A DNA stretch of 64,000 nucleotides from Pelosinus fermentans JBW45. Its GTDB lineage: Bacteria > Bacillota > Negativicutes > DSM-13327. The translations under genes were made by a program, and so were the position numbers. The DNA lies in the NCBI RefSeq assembly GCF_000271665.2, contig NZ_CP010978.1, positions 5,166,501-5,230,500 on the forward strand, in the 5' to 3' direction. Shown here in pieces: positions 45,615 to 55,914 of the stretch; positions within the stretch are counted from its first letter, which is position 1; every line of letters begins with the position of its first letter. Under the pieces are notes generated by a model. The model worked only from the letters and a program-made list of their open reading frames with translations, searched no databases and was not told the origin of the DNA.

Positions 45615-45712
45615 AGATGGAGTTTTACTCCACCTGAATCTTAGTCCCGCTTATCCTTAGGACTTAGCCTCTCTAAGACTCCCACAGGAGTCTTAGAGAG
45701 AGTTTAGTCATC
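45615..45712 (+). repeat. Dispersed hairpin repeat, family 1, copy C
   Basis: AGATGGAGTTTTACTCCACC and TGAATCTTAGTCCCGCTTAT and then GACTTAGCCTCTCTAAGACTC with CAGGAGTCTTAGAGAGAG and TTTAGTCATC. It shares these blocks with 5811-5911 and 19034-19112. Two consecutive hairpins are visible (GGAGT/ACTCC and CTCTCTAAGACTC/GAGTCTTAGAGAG). Its right end runs into the NRPS-2 stop codon (45711-45713). Confidence 0.78.
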
Positions 45713-48700
45713 AGATAAATCCAACTTTCTTGCAGTGCTCCATCATCAACCTGACTCCTGTCGGATTTAGTTCAGGCCATTTAAAGTTTAACTCTTTCAA
45801 AATATTTTCTGTTTTTTCGTTACGTATCATAAATGAAGTTTTGCTGGCGCCTTCAAAAAACATATTCGAGTGAACAAGTATCCTGGCAATATGACTTTTG
45901 GCTTCTTCATCTTCATATTTCTCGTATAAATACTTTATAAAATCGTCTACAGGAATTGTCTTTGTATGCATCCCTGCGTATTTTAAAAGTTCCCCCAGTG
46001 AAACAAGACTAATCTGATTGGTATTAAACAGATGGTAGGTTTCATTTTTTAAATTTACCTTATCAAAAAGTAAGACCACTGCTTTAGCGACATAATCGAT
46101 AAAAGAAAAATTCAATGTTTTCTCATCTATTTCCGGAAAATGTCCAATTTTTATCAAGGATTTCACAAGGGTATAAAAAGCATTATCCTCTATATTCTCT
46201 TGAAATACACCTGTTTCAGAGTCAAATACAAGATTCCCAACCCTGAAAACATTTGCCTTCAGTCCTTCTTCCCTTGCTTTTACTAAAAACTTTTCGGCTT
46301 CCAATTTCGTTGCTACATAATAGTTGTCCGAATTCTGCCCTAAATCACAATCATATTCTGTGAATATGAGACTTGCTTTTCCATCTATATATCCACTCCC
46401 TACACTCGTGGTAGATATGAAATTGTATGCTTTTTTCTTGCCAGTATTTGCAAATTCAACAAGCCTTTCATTTCCCTTTACATTCACAGCATGAAACTCG
46501 GAGTAATGCCCATAATGCTTAACATTGGCTGCAGAATTTATGATGCAATCAATAGTGTCTGCCAACTCCATATATTTTTTAGGATCTAACCCAAGATACT
46601 CTTTTGATAAATCACCATTAAACACACAAATTCTGCTTTCTAAATTGCCATGATCATTCCTGTTAAGATTAAAATAGAATTCTAGTTTGCCCCATAATCT
46701 TATCTTTGCCTCCTCGTCGTCTTCACCCCGAATCGGTAAATACACCATATAATCGGTATCTTTTAATAAATGGTGCAGAATATGTATTCCAAGATAACCG
46801 GTACTACCTGCCAGTAGGATATTTTTGTACTGAGCTATTTCAAAAAGACCAACCTGTTCATATTTCTGATTCTTAATTTTATATTCCTTCAGCTTACTGC
46901 GCAGGTTACCATCAAAGCAAATCGAATTGTCCTTCGTGGCTGCGACTTCATTCATCGCATCAATCGTTGCTTTTAATCTGTCTTTAGAATATTTTATTGT
47001 ATCTGAAAGGTTCCTAATGGTCTGACACTGAAAAATGTCATTTATGCCGATCTCAAAATCCAGTGCCAGCTTGGCTACAACTTGTATGGCTTTTATGGAA
47101 TTGCCGCCAAGCATAAAGAAATTGTCATCGATTCCGATTCTATTGATCTCAAGTATATCTTGCCAGACTTTTTGGATTCTTCCATCAGCTTCATTTCGTG
47201 GAGCGATATAACATTCTCCTGTATTTCCCCATCCATCAGGAACAGGCAATGCCTTTCTGTCAATCTTGCCATTGGGAGTCAAAGGCAGCTTATCAAGCTG
47301 GGTAAAGTATAACGGCACCATATATTCGGGCAGTTCTTTTGATAGGTGTATCTTAAGTTCATTAGCTGTCAATTCACGATCTGCTACTACATATGCTGCC
47401 AGATATTTGTCCCCTTGCTTATCCTCTCGGAGGATTACTACCCCTTCCTTAATTTCTTTATGCTTTAACATCTGATTTTCTATTTCTCCCAGTTCCATCC
47501 TAAATCCTCTAATCTTGACCTGGTGGTCGATCCTGCCAAGAAACTCTATATTGCCGTCCGGCAGCCATCTTACCAAGTCTCCTGTCCGATACATCCGCAC
47601 ACCAGACTTGAACGGGTTCGGGGCAAACTTCTCCGCCGTCAAATCCGGCCTGTTTAAATAACCTCTGGCTAGACCATCGCCTGAAATGCACAACTCTCCC
47701 GGAATACCAATTGGTTGCAGTCTATCATTTCTATCTAATATATAGACGTTTGTATTGTCCATAGGACGACCGATGGACGGTAGAGTATCAGCTGAGTCCA
47801 CAGACATGATACGCCCCCAGGTAGCAACCACTGTGTTCTCAGTTGGTCCATAATGATTGACCAACGTAAAGGGTATATCCAAATGAGGTCTACGATGCAG
47901 TTTATCTCCGCCTGTCAGCATGGTCCTCAAGGATATCTCGCGAGGCCAAACTTCGGCCAAAAGAGCTTCCGCCAAGGGTGTCGGCATAAAGCTTATGGTA
48001 ATCAAGTTGTCGTGCAGCCACTTAATGAGTTCTGTCGTTGATACTCTGATTTCATCACTGGGAATATATAGCCCCGCACCGGAAACCAGATAAGGCCATG
48101 TTTCCCAAACCGAAGCATCAAACGCCGGTCCAGCCACTAGAGTAGCCCTGTCCTCAGAGGTAATATGATGTACACGCCGGTGCCAGAACACAAGATTCAC
48201 CAAGCTGGCATGCTCAATTTCAACCCCTTTTGGTTTACCCGTGGAACCGGATGTGTAAATCACATACGCTAAATCGTGTGAAGTATTTTCTCTTACTACG
48301 TTAGCAGCATTTCCTTGATATAATTCCTCTTCTTCTAAGTTAATAATATCCCCGTTAAAAGCTATTTTACTAACCAAGTGTGCTTGGGTTAATAAGACTC
48401 GCGAACCACTATCCACCAGCATATAGTTGATTCTTTCCACTGGATACTCAGGATCAATGGGCAGATAAGCCCCTCCTGCCTTCAAAATACCCATGAGCCC
48501 AATCATCATTGCGGGAGAACGTTCTGCCATAATTCCCACAATATTGTTTGCTGTTACGCCTTTACGTCTTAAAACACCTGCCAGTTGGTTCGCTTTTTCA
48601 TTTAATACTTTATACGTTAGCTTTTGCTCTTCAAAAACCACAGCTATATTATCAGGCGTCCCCCTAACCTGCTCTTCAAAGAGTTCTGATATGGTCTTAT

Positions 48701-51700
48701 CTTTGGGGTAGTCTCTTCTTTTTGTATCATTAAAAGTATCTAAAAGCTCCTTCTGCTCTTCTGCTGTGAGCATGTCTATATCTTTTACCAGTATTCCCGG
48801 ATTACTGATTACGCCCAAAATCATTGTTTTGATATGCCCCTTCAGCATTCCAATAAATCTTCTATCATAGACTAAGGAATTATACATGAATTTAATGTTT
48901 AACTCCTTACCGGGAATAACCACCATATTAAAATCATAATTCGTCTGTTCAAAAACTTCAGTTGCTTTTATATCAACACCATAATTACCGTTCATTACCT
49001 CTTCTATCGGATAATTTTCAAAAGCAATAATGTGATCAAATAAAGTATTTTCTACACTTGTCCTTGCCTGTATTTCGGCAAGAGGATAATAGCTATACCC
49101 CTCAGACTCTATGGCAGCTAATTGTACTTCTTGCAGCAATTGCGCTAAGGGTTGATTGCTATCGAATTTTATTCTTACAGGTAATGTATTGATAAATAAC
49201 CCCACCATGTTTTCTACGCCCATTAACTCATGAGGTCTTCCCGATACAACCGCACCAAAGACAACATCATCCGTATTGTTATACCGTGCAAGTAAGAGTC
49301 CCCAAATCGTCTGGATTATTGTGCTAAGAGTCACATTGCTTCTCCTGGCTATTTGTTCAAGACCACATCGTATCTCCTCATCCAAACTAAAAAGAAGCTC
49401 TTCTTGTTCATATCGTCCCGGTACTAGGGTACTGCTATTTTTAGAAAGGGATACCTGTTCTTCATAATCACGCAAATATCCTTCCCAATAGTTCTGTGCC
49501 TTTTGATGTTCCTGGTCGTCAAGCCATTTAATATAGTTGCTATATGGATATACTTTTCCTAACTCCGGCAGCCTGTTTTCCTGCAAACGGGCATACATCC
49601 CAAAAAACTCTTTAAGAATAATTCCTAGGCACCATCCATCCATAATGATATGGTGAAAACTCCATATGAGCTTATAAGAAGCAGTCCCTGTTTGGATCAC
49701 ACTGAATCGTATCGGCATGCCTTTTTGCAGATCAAATCCTCTTATTTTATCTTTTATTTTAAATGTTTCAATAAATAATTCCTGATCGACTTCTGGTAAG
49801 TCGCTAATATCCACAGCATCGATACACGCCTTTTGCTCCTTCATAACAACCTGGATCGGTTTTGCCAGCTTTTCATAGACAAATACAGTTCTTAAAATGT
49901 CATATCCTTCGATAAGCTTGTTAAAACTTTCTTCCAGATGAGCTATGTCCAGTCTGCCATCTATGGATAAAATTGCTTGTTCCAAATACGCTGAAGATTC
50001 CTTGTCCTTCATTGCATGATATAACATACCTTCTTGCATAGGACTCAATTTATATAAATCTTTTATGTTTCTTGTATCTAAAGTATGTAGCGCAGTTTCA
50101 AGTTCATCAATGGTGAATTTTTTTAAAGTAAAATCACTGGGAGTCATTTCTGTGTAGTCAAGGGCTGCACAATGAGCTGCTACATGAATTAAATTTCCCC
50201 GAAAACCTTCTGCAAATTTTACGATAGTAGCCCTATCATACTCAGCCTTATGATAAGTAAAATTCAGTACTAACTTTCCCTGTCTCACCATACCGTTTAT
50301 ATCAATGGCATAGGGCTGTTCCATATTTAGTGATACACATCTTCCTACAGAAACATCCGATATCCTAAATGCACCATCGGCATCCTCCTCGAATTGTCCA
50401 AGATAGTTAAAGCTGATTTCAGGCTTTAGATTAAACTGCAAGTTTCTCTTATTCTGTGGCAAAGTTAGGTACTTTAGAATACCATAGCCAATTCCTTTAT
50501 TCGGAATCTGCCGCATTCCTTCTTTTACCGATTTTATCCGATGTGCAAGATCCCTCTTTTTTCCCATATTAAGTATCACAGGATATTGAGTAGTAAACCA
50601 GCCCACTGTTCTTGATATATCAAACTCTTTAATGATATCTTCCCTGCCATGCCCCTCCAGGTTGATTAATACCCGATCCTCGCCGGTCCATTCCTTAACC
50701 GCAAGTCCCAATGCCGTAAGCAAAATATCATTGATTTCGGTGTTATACCCTTGATTAACTTCTTTAAGCAATCTTTCCGTATCTTGCGTGGTGAATTCGA
50801 TCTGTACCTGTTCGGAGCCTTCATATTTTCTTTCAGTAATGATCCGATCCTTAGGCAGCGTTTTTACAGGTACCCCTTCCATTTCCGCCCAATAGTCTAC
50901 TTCTTTTAACAGTTCTTGGCTGTTGGCATACGTAGATAGCTGAACTGTCCAAGCATTATAAGAATCCGTTTTATCAGCAAATTGTATTGCTTCCTGCTTT
51001 AATGCCTGCATATACCCATTAAAAAGATCCTGAAGTATAATTCTCCAGGATATCCCATCTACGGCTATATGATGGATCACGATTAAAAGCTGATCCCCTG
51101 TTTTCGTCTTGAAAAGACCCGCTTTAACCAATGGACCATGTGAAAGTTCTAAGCTTTCTTGTATCCGATTCGCTTCTGCTTCGATGATATCCCGTACATC
51201 ATCATATTGTAACAAATCAAATACTTCTAAGGAATACAGTATACCTTCAAGCCCCCTGTTGAACAGAACGACCTCATCCTCTTCCTGATTAGCGACCATT
51301 CTCAATGCATCATGATGTTCTATCAGTTTACAAAATACACTTCTTAGAACTTCTTCTGCAAAGCCTTCTTGCCGATAGAGCATAACTGCTTGATTAAAGT
51401 GGTGCTTTTCTGCAAAGCCTTGTTTAAATAACCAGTGCTGTATTGGCGTCAAACTTACTTTCCCTTTAATAATACCTTGTTCTGCCCTGCGCGCTACAGT
51501 TTGAACAAAATCACCCAATTCCTCAATAACTGGATGCTTGAACAAATCTTTCATTTCCAGTTTTAACCTGTAAGCGTTTAATCTTGACAATATCTGGATC
51601 GCCTTTATGGAGTCTCCTCCCAGATTAAAGAAGTTATCCCTTATCCCAACCCGCTCTGCTTTTAATACTTCCTGCCATACCTTTGCCAATATTGCTTCTT

Positions 51701-54614
51701 TATCATTCCTTGGCGCAATGTACACCCCACCAGAGGCCTTACTGCAATCAGGCTCCGGCAGTGCCCTCCTGTCGACCTTATCATTGGAAGTCAAAGGCAT
51801 ACAATCAAGTCGTATTATGTAGGAAGGCACCATATAATCAGGCAATTCTTTTAATAAATGTTCCCTCAGTTCATCGATTGTCAATTCATCGTCTGTTACA
51901 AAATATGCAACCAGAGATTTGTCCCCTTGCTGATCCTCCCGGTCAATTACGGCTGCTTCTTTAACCAACGGATGCTTTAACAGCTCTGCTTCAATTTCTC
52001 CCAATTCAATCCTAAAGCCCCTGATCTTTACCTGGTGATCAATTCTGCCAAGAAATTCGATGTTGCCATCGGGAAGCCATCTTGCCAGATCCCCTGTCTT
52101 GTACATCTTCTCCCCATTTCGATACGGATTGGCTACAAACTTTTCCGCTGTCAATTCTGGTTTGTTTAGATAACCTCTAGCTAACCCGTCGCCGCCGATG
52201 CACAACTCGCCTGCCGAAGCAATTGGCAAAAGTTGGTTATTCCTATCAAGAATATAGATTTCTGTATTACTGATCGGTCTCCCGATTGGCACCGGACTAT
52301 ATTCCAATTCTAGTTCGTTATATTTCCAGGTAGTTGCAATAACCGTTGACTCCGTAGGCCCATAAGCGTTACTATACACAAGCCTTTCCTTCCACTTATC
52401 AACCAATCCTTTAGTTATAGCGGACCCACCTGTGATTAAATGCTTCAGTTTAGTGACCCTTTCCGGATCAATACCTGCTAAATAGGTTGGAGGAAGAAGT
52501 GCTATCGTTATTTCGTTTTTGTCGATAAAATTCTCAAAATCAGCAAGATGATGAATCGTTTCATGATCAACCATATACAGCGTTGCGCCTGTCAGCAGAC
52601 TCGTAAAGATTTCCCAAACAGAAGCATCGAAGGAACTACTGGCAAATTGCAGCATATTATCTTTCTCATCCACATGGTAATTCCGCTGAAAAAACGTCTT
52701 CAAATTTGCCATTCCCTTATGCTCGATCATAACTCCCTTGGGTTTTCCTGTTGATCCTGAGGTATAGATGATATATGCTAAATCACTCGGTTTATTTATA
52801 TTTTCTAATCCTTCATTGTCCCCTTTGTATATACCGTCATCTTCAATATCGATCACTTCACCTTGATAGCTCACTTTTTCTTTGAAGTGTTTTTGTGTCA
52901 GCAGAATACCTGTAGAACTGTCCTCCAGCATATATGTTATTCTCTCCATAGGATAGTTTGGATCGATCGGCAGATAAGCACCGCCTGCCTTAAGTACCCC
53001 CAGTATGCCGATTACCATCTCAATTGACCGATCGAGCATGATACCTACGATACGGTCAGGTTTAACTCCTTTACTTCTCAAAACCTTTGCTAGTTTGTTT
53101 GCCTTAGTGTTCAGTTCCTGGTAGGTGAGTTGTCTATTTTCAAATACCACAGCTGCATGATCAGCTACTCTATGAACCTGTTCTTCAAATAACTCATGGA
53201 TTGTCTTCTCTTTTGGATACTCCACCTTTGTATTATTGAAATCGTATAAAATTCTTTGTTTCTCGTCTTTAGGAATGATTTCTAATTCAAAGACACTTTT
53301 CTCACTGTTTTCAATCACTTCACTAAGCAAATATTTGAAATGCGCAATAACGGTTTCGATAGGCATAAATTTTTCAAATAAACCAATCTGGTAATCAAAA
53401 TCAATGTAGATATCCCTTTCATCGTTGTACTCCCTCACAAATATCGTCAAAGCATTCCGTTCATGCTGGTGAGTCATGCTCACAATATCATAATCACTAG
53501 CAGTGACATAATTCTCACTAAAATCGCGATTTACGTAAGAAAGAGATATATCAAATATATTACTTTTTTCCTTAACCTGCTCAAAAGCCGTTCTGTATAT
53601 TTCTCCAATGGGAAACTTCTGGTGTCTATAGCATTCCATAAGTTCACCTTTTATCGTAAGCATGAGTTCTTTAAAGTCCATGTCTTTTCCCGGATTTATT
53701 CGTAAAGGTACTACATTTGCAAAAAGTCCTAGGGTTTGCTTATATTTTGCCTTTCCTCTGTTTAGGGTGGGAACGCCGATAACAACCTCTTCCTTGTTAC
53801 AAACCCTGCTGAAATAGGTAAACAGCACTCCCAAAATTAAGTGGAAGACCGTACAACCATTTGCCTCACTAAATGCAATCATTTTATTGTAGGAAGGCCT
53901 TTTGATACTAAATGTAACCCTATCACTTACTATTGAACTATCCATACTGATATTACTATCCGTGTTCCTGTTAAACAGCGGTTCCGGAATCGTTCGATAT
54001 TTCGCCTTCCAAAATTCCTTATCGCTTAAAAATACTGGAGAATGAAGATATTTTTGGTTATCGGCAATAAAATCCGTATAGGAATAGGTTATTCTTTCAA
54101 TTTCTGTAGCACCTGTCATGAGTTGATTATAATTTTCAATGACTTGTTTATACATCATAGATAAGCCAAATCCATCAATCATGATATGGTGAAATTTCAT
54201 AAACCAGAAATAGGTATTGTCATCTGACTTAAGTAAAGCAAACTGAAATAAATTCCCTTCAAAATTAAGGGGTTCTGAGAATTCCTCTTTCATCCAACTT
54301 AGGCAAGTTTCATCAGGATTTTCTTCATTAGAAAAATCATAAAAGGGAACTTCATACGCAATTTCTGATAATATTCTCAGATAAGGTTCTCCCTTTTTAT
54401 CAACTACATTCATACGCAGAGAATCATTACGTTTTATCAATATTGCAATTGATTTATTTAAAACCGCCTTATCTATTTGCCCTGTAATAGCCATAAATCC
54501 GCCTAAGTTATAGATCGGCTTTCCCGAATACAGGCACTGCTCCAGCCAGATATCCTTTTGATAAGAAGCCAATGGATATTCTGTATATTCAGGCTCCAGC
54601 TCCATTTTATGCAT
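45711..54614 (-). CDS. NRPS-2: C-A-T-E-C-A-T-reductase
   Basis: 2967-aa two-module nonribosomal peptide synthetase. C1 (HHIMIDG about 145); A1 (FDASVWE about 661; pocket residues read against GrsA: D-A-W-L-I-G-A-V-I, hydrophobic substrate); T1 (LGGDS about 997); E (HHIAVDG about 1179, EGHGRE, RTVGWFTTQYP), so this residue becomes D; C2 (HHIIMDG about 1653); A2 (about 2164; D-A-W-F-L-G-H-V-V, close to the known Leu code); T2 (LGGNS about 2501); terminal thioester reductase from about 2590 (ILLAGSTGYLG, catalytic Tyr/Lys in YYVATK). The reductase predicts NAD(P)H release as aldehyde or alcohol. GAGGGG lies 11 nt before the ATG; 22 bp after the condensation-fold gene. Confidence 0.96.
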   Translation of the reverse strand: MHKMELEPEYTEYPLASYQKDIWLEQCLYSGKPIYNLGGFMAITGQIDKAVLNKSIAILIKRNDSLRMNVVDKKGEPYLRILSEIAYEVPFYDFSNEENPDETCLSWMKEEFSEPLNFEGNLFQFALLKSDDNTYFWFMKFHHIMIDGFGLSMMYKQVIENYNQLMTGATEIERITYSYTDFIADNQKYLHSPVFLSDKEFWKAKYRTIPEPLFNRNTDSNISMDSSIVSDRVTFSIKRPSYNKMIAFSEANGCTVFHLILGVLFTYFSRVCNKEEVVIGVPTLNRGKAKYKQTLGLFANVVPLRINPGKDMDFKELMLTIKGELMECYRHQKFPIGEIYRTAFEQVKEKSNIFDISLSYVNRDFSENYVTASDYDIVSMTHQHERNALTIFVREYNDERDIYIDFDYQIGLFEKFMPIETVIAHFKYLLSEVIENSEKSVFELEIIPKDEKQRILYDFNNTKVEYPKEKTIHELFEEQVHRVADHAAVVFENRQLTYQELNTKANKLAKVLRSKGVKPDRIVGIMLDRSIEMVIGILGVLKAGGAYLPIDPNYPMERITYMLEDSSTGILLTQKHFKEKVSYQGEVIDIEDDGIYKGDNEGLENINKPSDLAYIIYTSGSTGKPKGVMIEHKGMANLKTFFQRNYHVDEKDNMLQFASSSFDASVWEIFTSLLTGATLYMVDHETIHHLADFENFIDKNEITIALLPPTYLAGIDPERVTKLKHLITGGSAITKGLVDKWKERLVYSNAYGPTESTVIATTWKYNELELEYSPVPIGRPISNTEIYILDRNNQLLPIASAGELCIGGDGLARGYLNKPELTAEKFVANPYRNGEKMYKTGDLARWLPDGNIEFLGRIDHQVKIRGFRIELGEIEAELLKHPLVKEAAVIDREDQQGDKSLVAYFVTDDELTIDELREHLLKELPDYMVPSYIIRLDCMPLTSNDKVDRRALPEPDCSKASGGVYIAPRNDKEAILAKVWQEVLKAERVGIRDNFFNLGGDSIKAIQILSRLNAYRLKLEMKDLFKHPVIEELGDFVQTVARRAEQGIIKGKVSLTPIQHWLFKQGFAEKHHFNQAVMLYRQEGFAEEVLRSVFCKLIEHHDALRMVANQEEDEVVLFNRGLEGILYSLEVFDLLQYDDVRDIIEAEANRIQESLELSHGPLVKAGLFKTKTGDQLLIVIHHIAVDGISWRIILQDLFNGYMQALKQEAIQFADKTDSYNAWTVQLSTYANSQELLKEVDYWAEMEGVPVKTLPKDRIITERKYEGSEQVQIEFTTQDTERLLKEVNQGYNTEINDILLTALGLAVKEWTGEDRVLINLEGHGREDIIKEFDISRTVGWFTTQYPVILNMGKKRDLAHRIKSVKEGMRQIPNKGIGYGILKYLTLPQNKRNLQFNLKPEISFNYLGQFEEDADGAFRISDVSVGRCVSLNMEQPYAIDINGMVRQGKLVLNFTYHKAEYDRATIVKFAEGFRGNLIHVAAHCAALDYTEMTPSDFTLKKFTIDELETALHTLDTRNIKDLYKLSPMQEGMLYHAMKDKESSAYLEQAILSIDGRLDIAHLEESFNKLIEGYDILRTVFVYEKLAKPIQVVMKEQKACIDAVDISDLPEVDQELFIETFKIKDKIRGFDLQKGMPIRFSVIQTGTASYKLIWSFHHIIMDGWCLGIILKEFFGMYARLQENRLPELGKVYPYSNYIKWLDDQEHQKAQNYWEGYLRDYEEQVSLSKNSSTLVPGRYEQEELLFSLDEEIRCGLEQIARRSNVTLSTIIQTIWGLLLARYNNTDDVVFGAVVSGRPHELMGVENMVGLFINTLPVRIKFDSNQPLAQLLQEVQLAAIESEGYSYYPLAEIQARTSVENTLFDHIIAFENYPIEEVMNGNYGVDIKATEVFEQTNYDFNMVVIPGKELNIKFMYNSLVYDRRFIGMLKGHIKTMILGVISNPGILVKDIDMLTAEEQKELLDTFNDTKRRDYPKDKTISELFEEQVRGTPDNIAVVFEEQKLTYKVLNEKANQLAGVLRRKGVTANNIVGIMAERSPAMMIGLMGILKAGGAYLPIDPEYPVERINYMLVDSGSRVLLTQAHLVSKIAFNGDIINLEEEELYQGNAANVVRENTSHDLAYVIYTSGSTGKPKGVEIEHASLVNLVFWHRRVHHITSEDRATLVAGPAFDASVWETWPYLVSGAGLYIPSDEIRVSTTELIKWLHDNLITISFMPTPLAEALLAEVWPREISLRTMLTGGDKLHRRPHLDIPFTLVNHYGPTENTVVATWGRIMSVDSADTLPSIGRPMDNTNVYILDRNDRLQPIGIPGELCISGDGLARGYLNRPDLTAEKFAPNPFKSGVRMYRTGDLVRWLPDGNIEFLGRIDHQVKIRGFRMELGEIENQMLKHKEIKEGVVILREDKQGDKYLAAYVVADRELTANELKIHLSKELPEYMVPLYFTQLDKLPLTPNGKIDRKALPVPDGWGNTGECYIAPRNEADGRIQKVWQDILEINRIGIDDNFFMLGGNSIKAIQVVAKLALDFEIGINDIFQCQTIRNLSDTIKYSKDRLKATIDAMNEVAATKDNSICFDGNLRSKLKEYKIKNQKYEQVGLFEIAQYKNILLAGSTGYLGIHILHHLLKDTDYMVYLPIRGEDDEEAKIRLWGKLEFYFNLNRNDHGNLESRICVFNGDLSKEYLGLDPKKYMELADTIDCIINSAANVKHYGHYSEFHAVNVKGNERLVEFANTGKKKAYNFISTTSVGSGYIDGKASLIFTEYDCDLGQNSDNYYVATKLEAEKFLVKAREEGLKANVFRVGNLVFDSETGVFQENIEDNAFYTLVKSLIKIGHFPEIDEKTLNFSFIDYVAKAVVLLFDKVNLKNETYHLFNTNQISLVSLGELLKYAGMHTKTIPVDDFIKYLYEKYEDEEAKSHIARILVHSNMFFEGASKTSFMIRNEKTENILKELNFKWPELNPTGVRLMMEHCKKVGFI

Positions 54615-54636
54615 GTTACTATCGTCCCCTCAAATT

Positions 54637-55914
54637 TTATTTTAAATTCTGCAGATATTCGCTAGATAGTATTTGATCAAATAGCTTGAACACTTCCTCA
54701 GCATGATAGAGATCCTTTGATACACTCACTTTCATATACAGCTTACCGCAAAGGGTAGAAGATACGAGAAGGATTGATTGAGACTTAAAGGAAAAATAGA
54801 TGGAATCCACTAATCTCTCCATTACAGGATAGGATATAACGCCCAGATTGGAATAGGTAAGCGAAAAGTCCCCTAAAGGGGACCTTTCTGGTATCGGTTT
54901 TTTACTCTGCTCTAACCACTGTGTTTTAACTTTTTCGTAGGATATAGAAACTGCAGCTCCCAGACATGACAAACTATAAGGAAGTCCCCTTTTAAACCAT
55001 CGAAACATAGATTTTACTTGTTTGTCTATTTCCTTGCCTTGAAAAAATTGTGCTGGAAGACTTGCGATCAAATTTCCATAGGTATATTCCGGTGAATAGG
55101 GTGAGAGTGGATGGATGTCCATGGGCATCGAAATGACAACACGTTTCTTATCAGGTACATACTGGAATAATCCTTTGACTACTATTTCGCAGGTATATTC
55201 CGTTAGCGTCATTTTTTTAGCCTTGCATAGCAGCAATATTTTTTTAGTCTCATCCCTGTCAAAGCCGTATGTCTTGGTGGCATAATTATTACTTTTGGCA
55301 GGAGTCTTACCATAACTTAAGTCTACAGTATCCTGTCCAGGATTTTTGCCAGCTTTTAAAATAAAATCAGTAAGAAAAATTGGCAGCCATAAGAAGGCAT
55401 TGACTCTCTTCATCATACGTAAAATTCCATGCAAAAAATTCGTATGTATTGTTTGTTCATCTCTGCCTTTTTGTTTATCACCTTCATAATATTGAAGCCA
55501 TTTTTGAATCCAAAAGACTAGACATCTTCCATTTGCTACAATATGGTTCATACTTATAACAACCGTATATTCATCCACAACAGATAGGTTAAAAGGAAGA
55601 CGCGTATTAGTCGGGTAATACTCCTTCAATAGGGTGTCCTTATCATACTTCTTACTTAGCTTTTCTTCCTCAAAACTCAACAGTTGTTCTAGTTCTTCAG
55701 TTGAAAACCGCCCCCATTCAAACTTATTCTTTTCAGGATATTCAATGATTTTCGTTTGGAGTAATCGATTTTCAAGGATTAGTTCTCGATAACTTCCAAC
55801 CAATTTTTCACCATTAATCTTCTCCTTAAAAACCATTGTTGCTCTCATACTGTTTGATGAAGTAAACTCTTCCGTTCCTAAAAAATATGAGCCTGCCAGT
55901 TGAACAAGCTTCAT
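54637..55914 (-). CDS. Stand-alone condensation-fold acyltransferase-like protein
   Basis: 425 aa with the chloramphenicol-acetyltransferase/condensation fold. The active-site motif is NHIVANG (residues 123-129) instead of HHxxxDG: the catalytic second His (His124) is kept, while the first His and the Asp are both Asn. The sequence SPLGDFSLTYSNLG and the MDIHPLSP/YTYGNLIASLPA region fit alcohol acyltransferase / PapA-like relatives more than NRPS C domains. It starts inside the NRPS-1 stop codon (ATGA) and ends 22 bp before NRPS-2, so it is co-translated with both. Possible roles: acylating the peptide, esterifying the alcohol formed by the NRPS-2 reductase, or joining the two halves. Confidence 0.82.
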   Translation of the reverse strand: MKLVQLAGSYFLGTEEFTSSNSMRATMVFKEKINGEKLVGSYRELILENRLLQTKIIEYPEKNKFEWGRFSTEELEQLLSFEEEKLSKKYDKDTLLKEYYPTNTRLPFNLSVVDEYTVVISMNHIVANGRCLVFWIQKWLQYYEGDKQKGRDEQTIHTNFLHGILRMMKRVNAFLWLPIFLTDFILKAGKNPGQDTVDLSYGKTPAKSNNYATKTYGFDRDETKKILLLCKAKKMTLTEYTCEIVVKGLFQYVPDKKRVVISMPMDIHPLSPYSPEYTYGNLIASLPAQFFQGKEIDKQVKSMFRWFKRGLPYSLSCLGAAVSISYEKVKTQWLEQSKKPIPERSPLGDFSLTYSNLGVISYPVMERLVDSIYFSFKSQSILLVSSTLCGKLYMKVSVSKDLYHAEEVFKLFDQILSSEYLQNLK

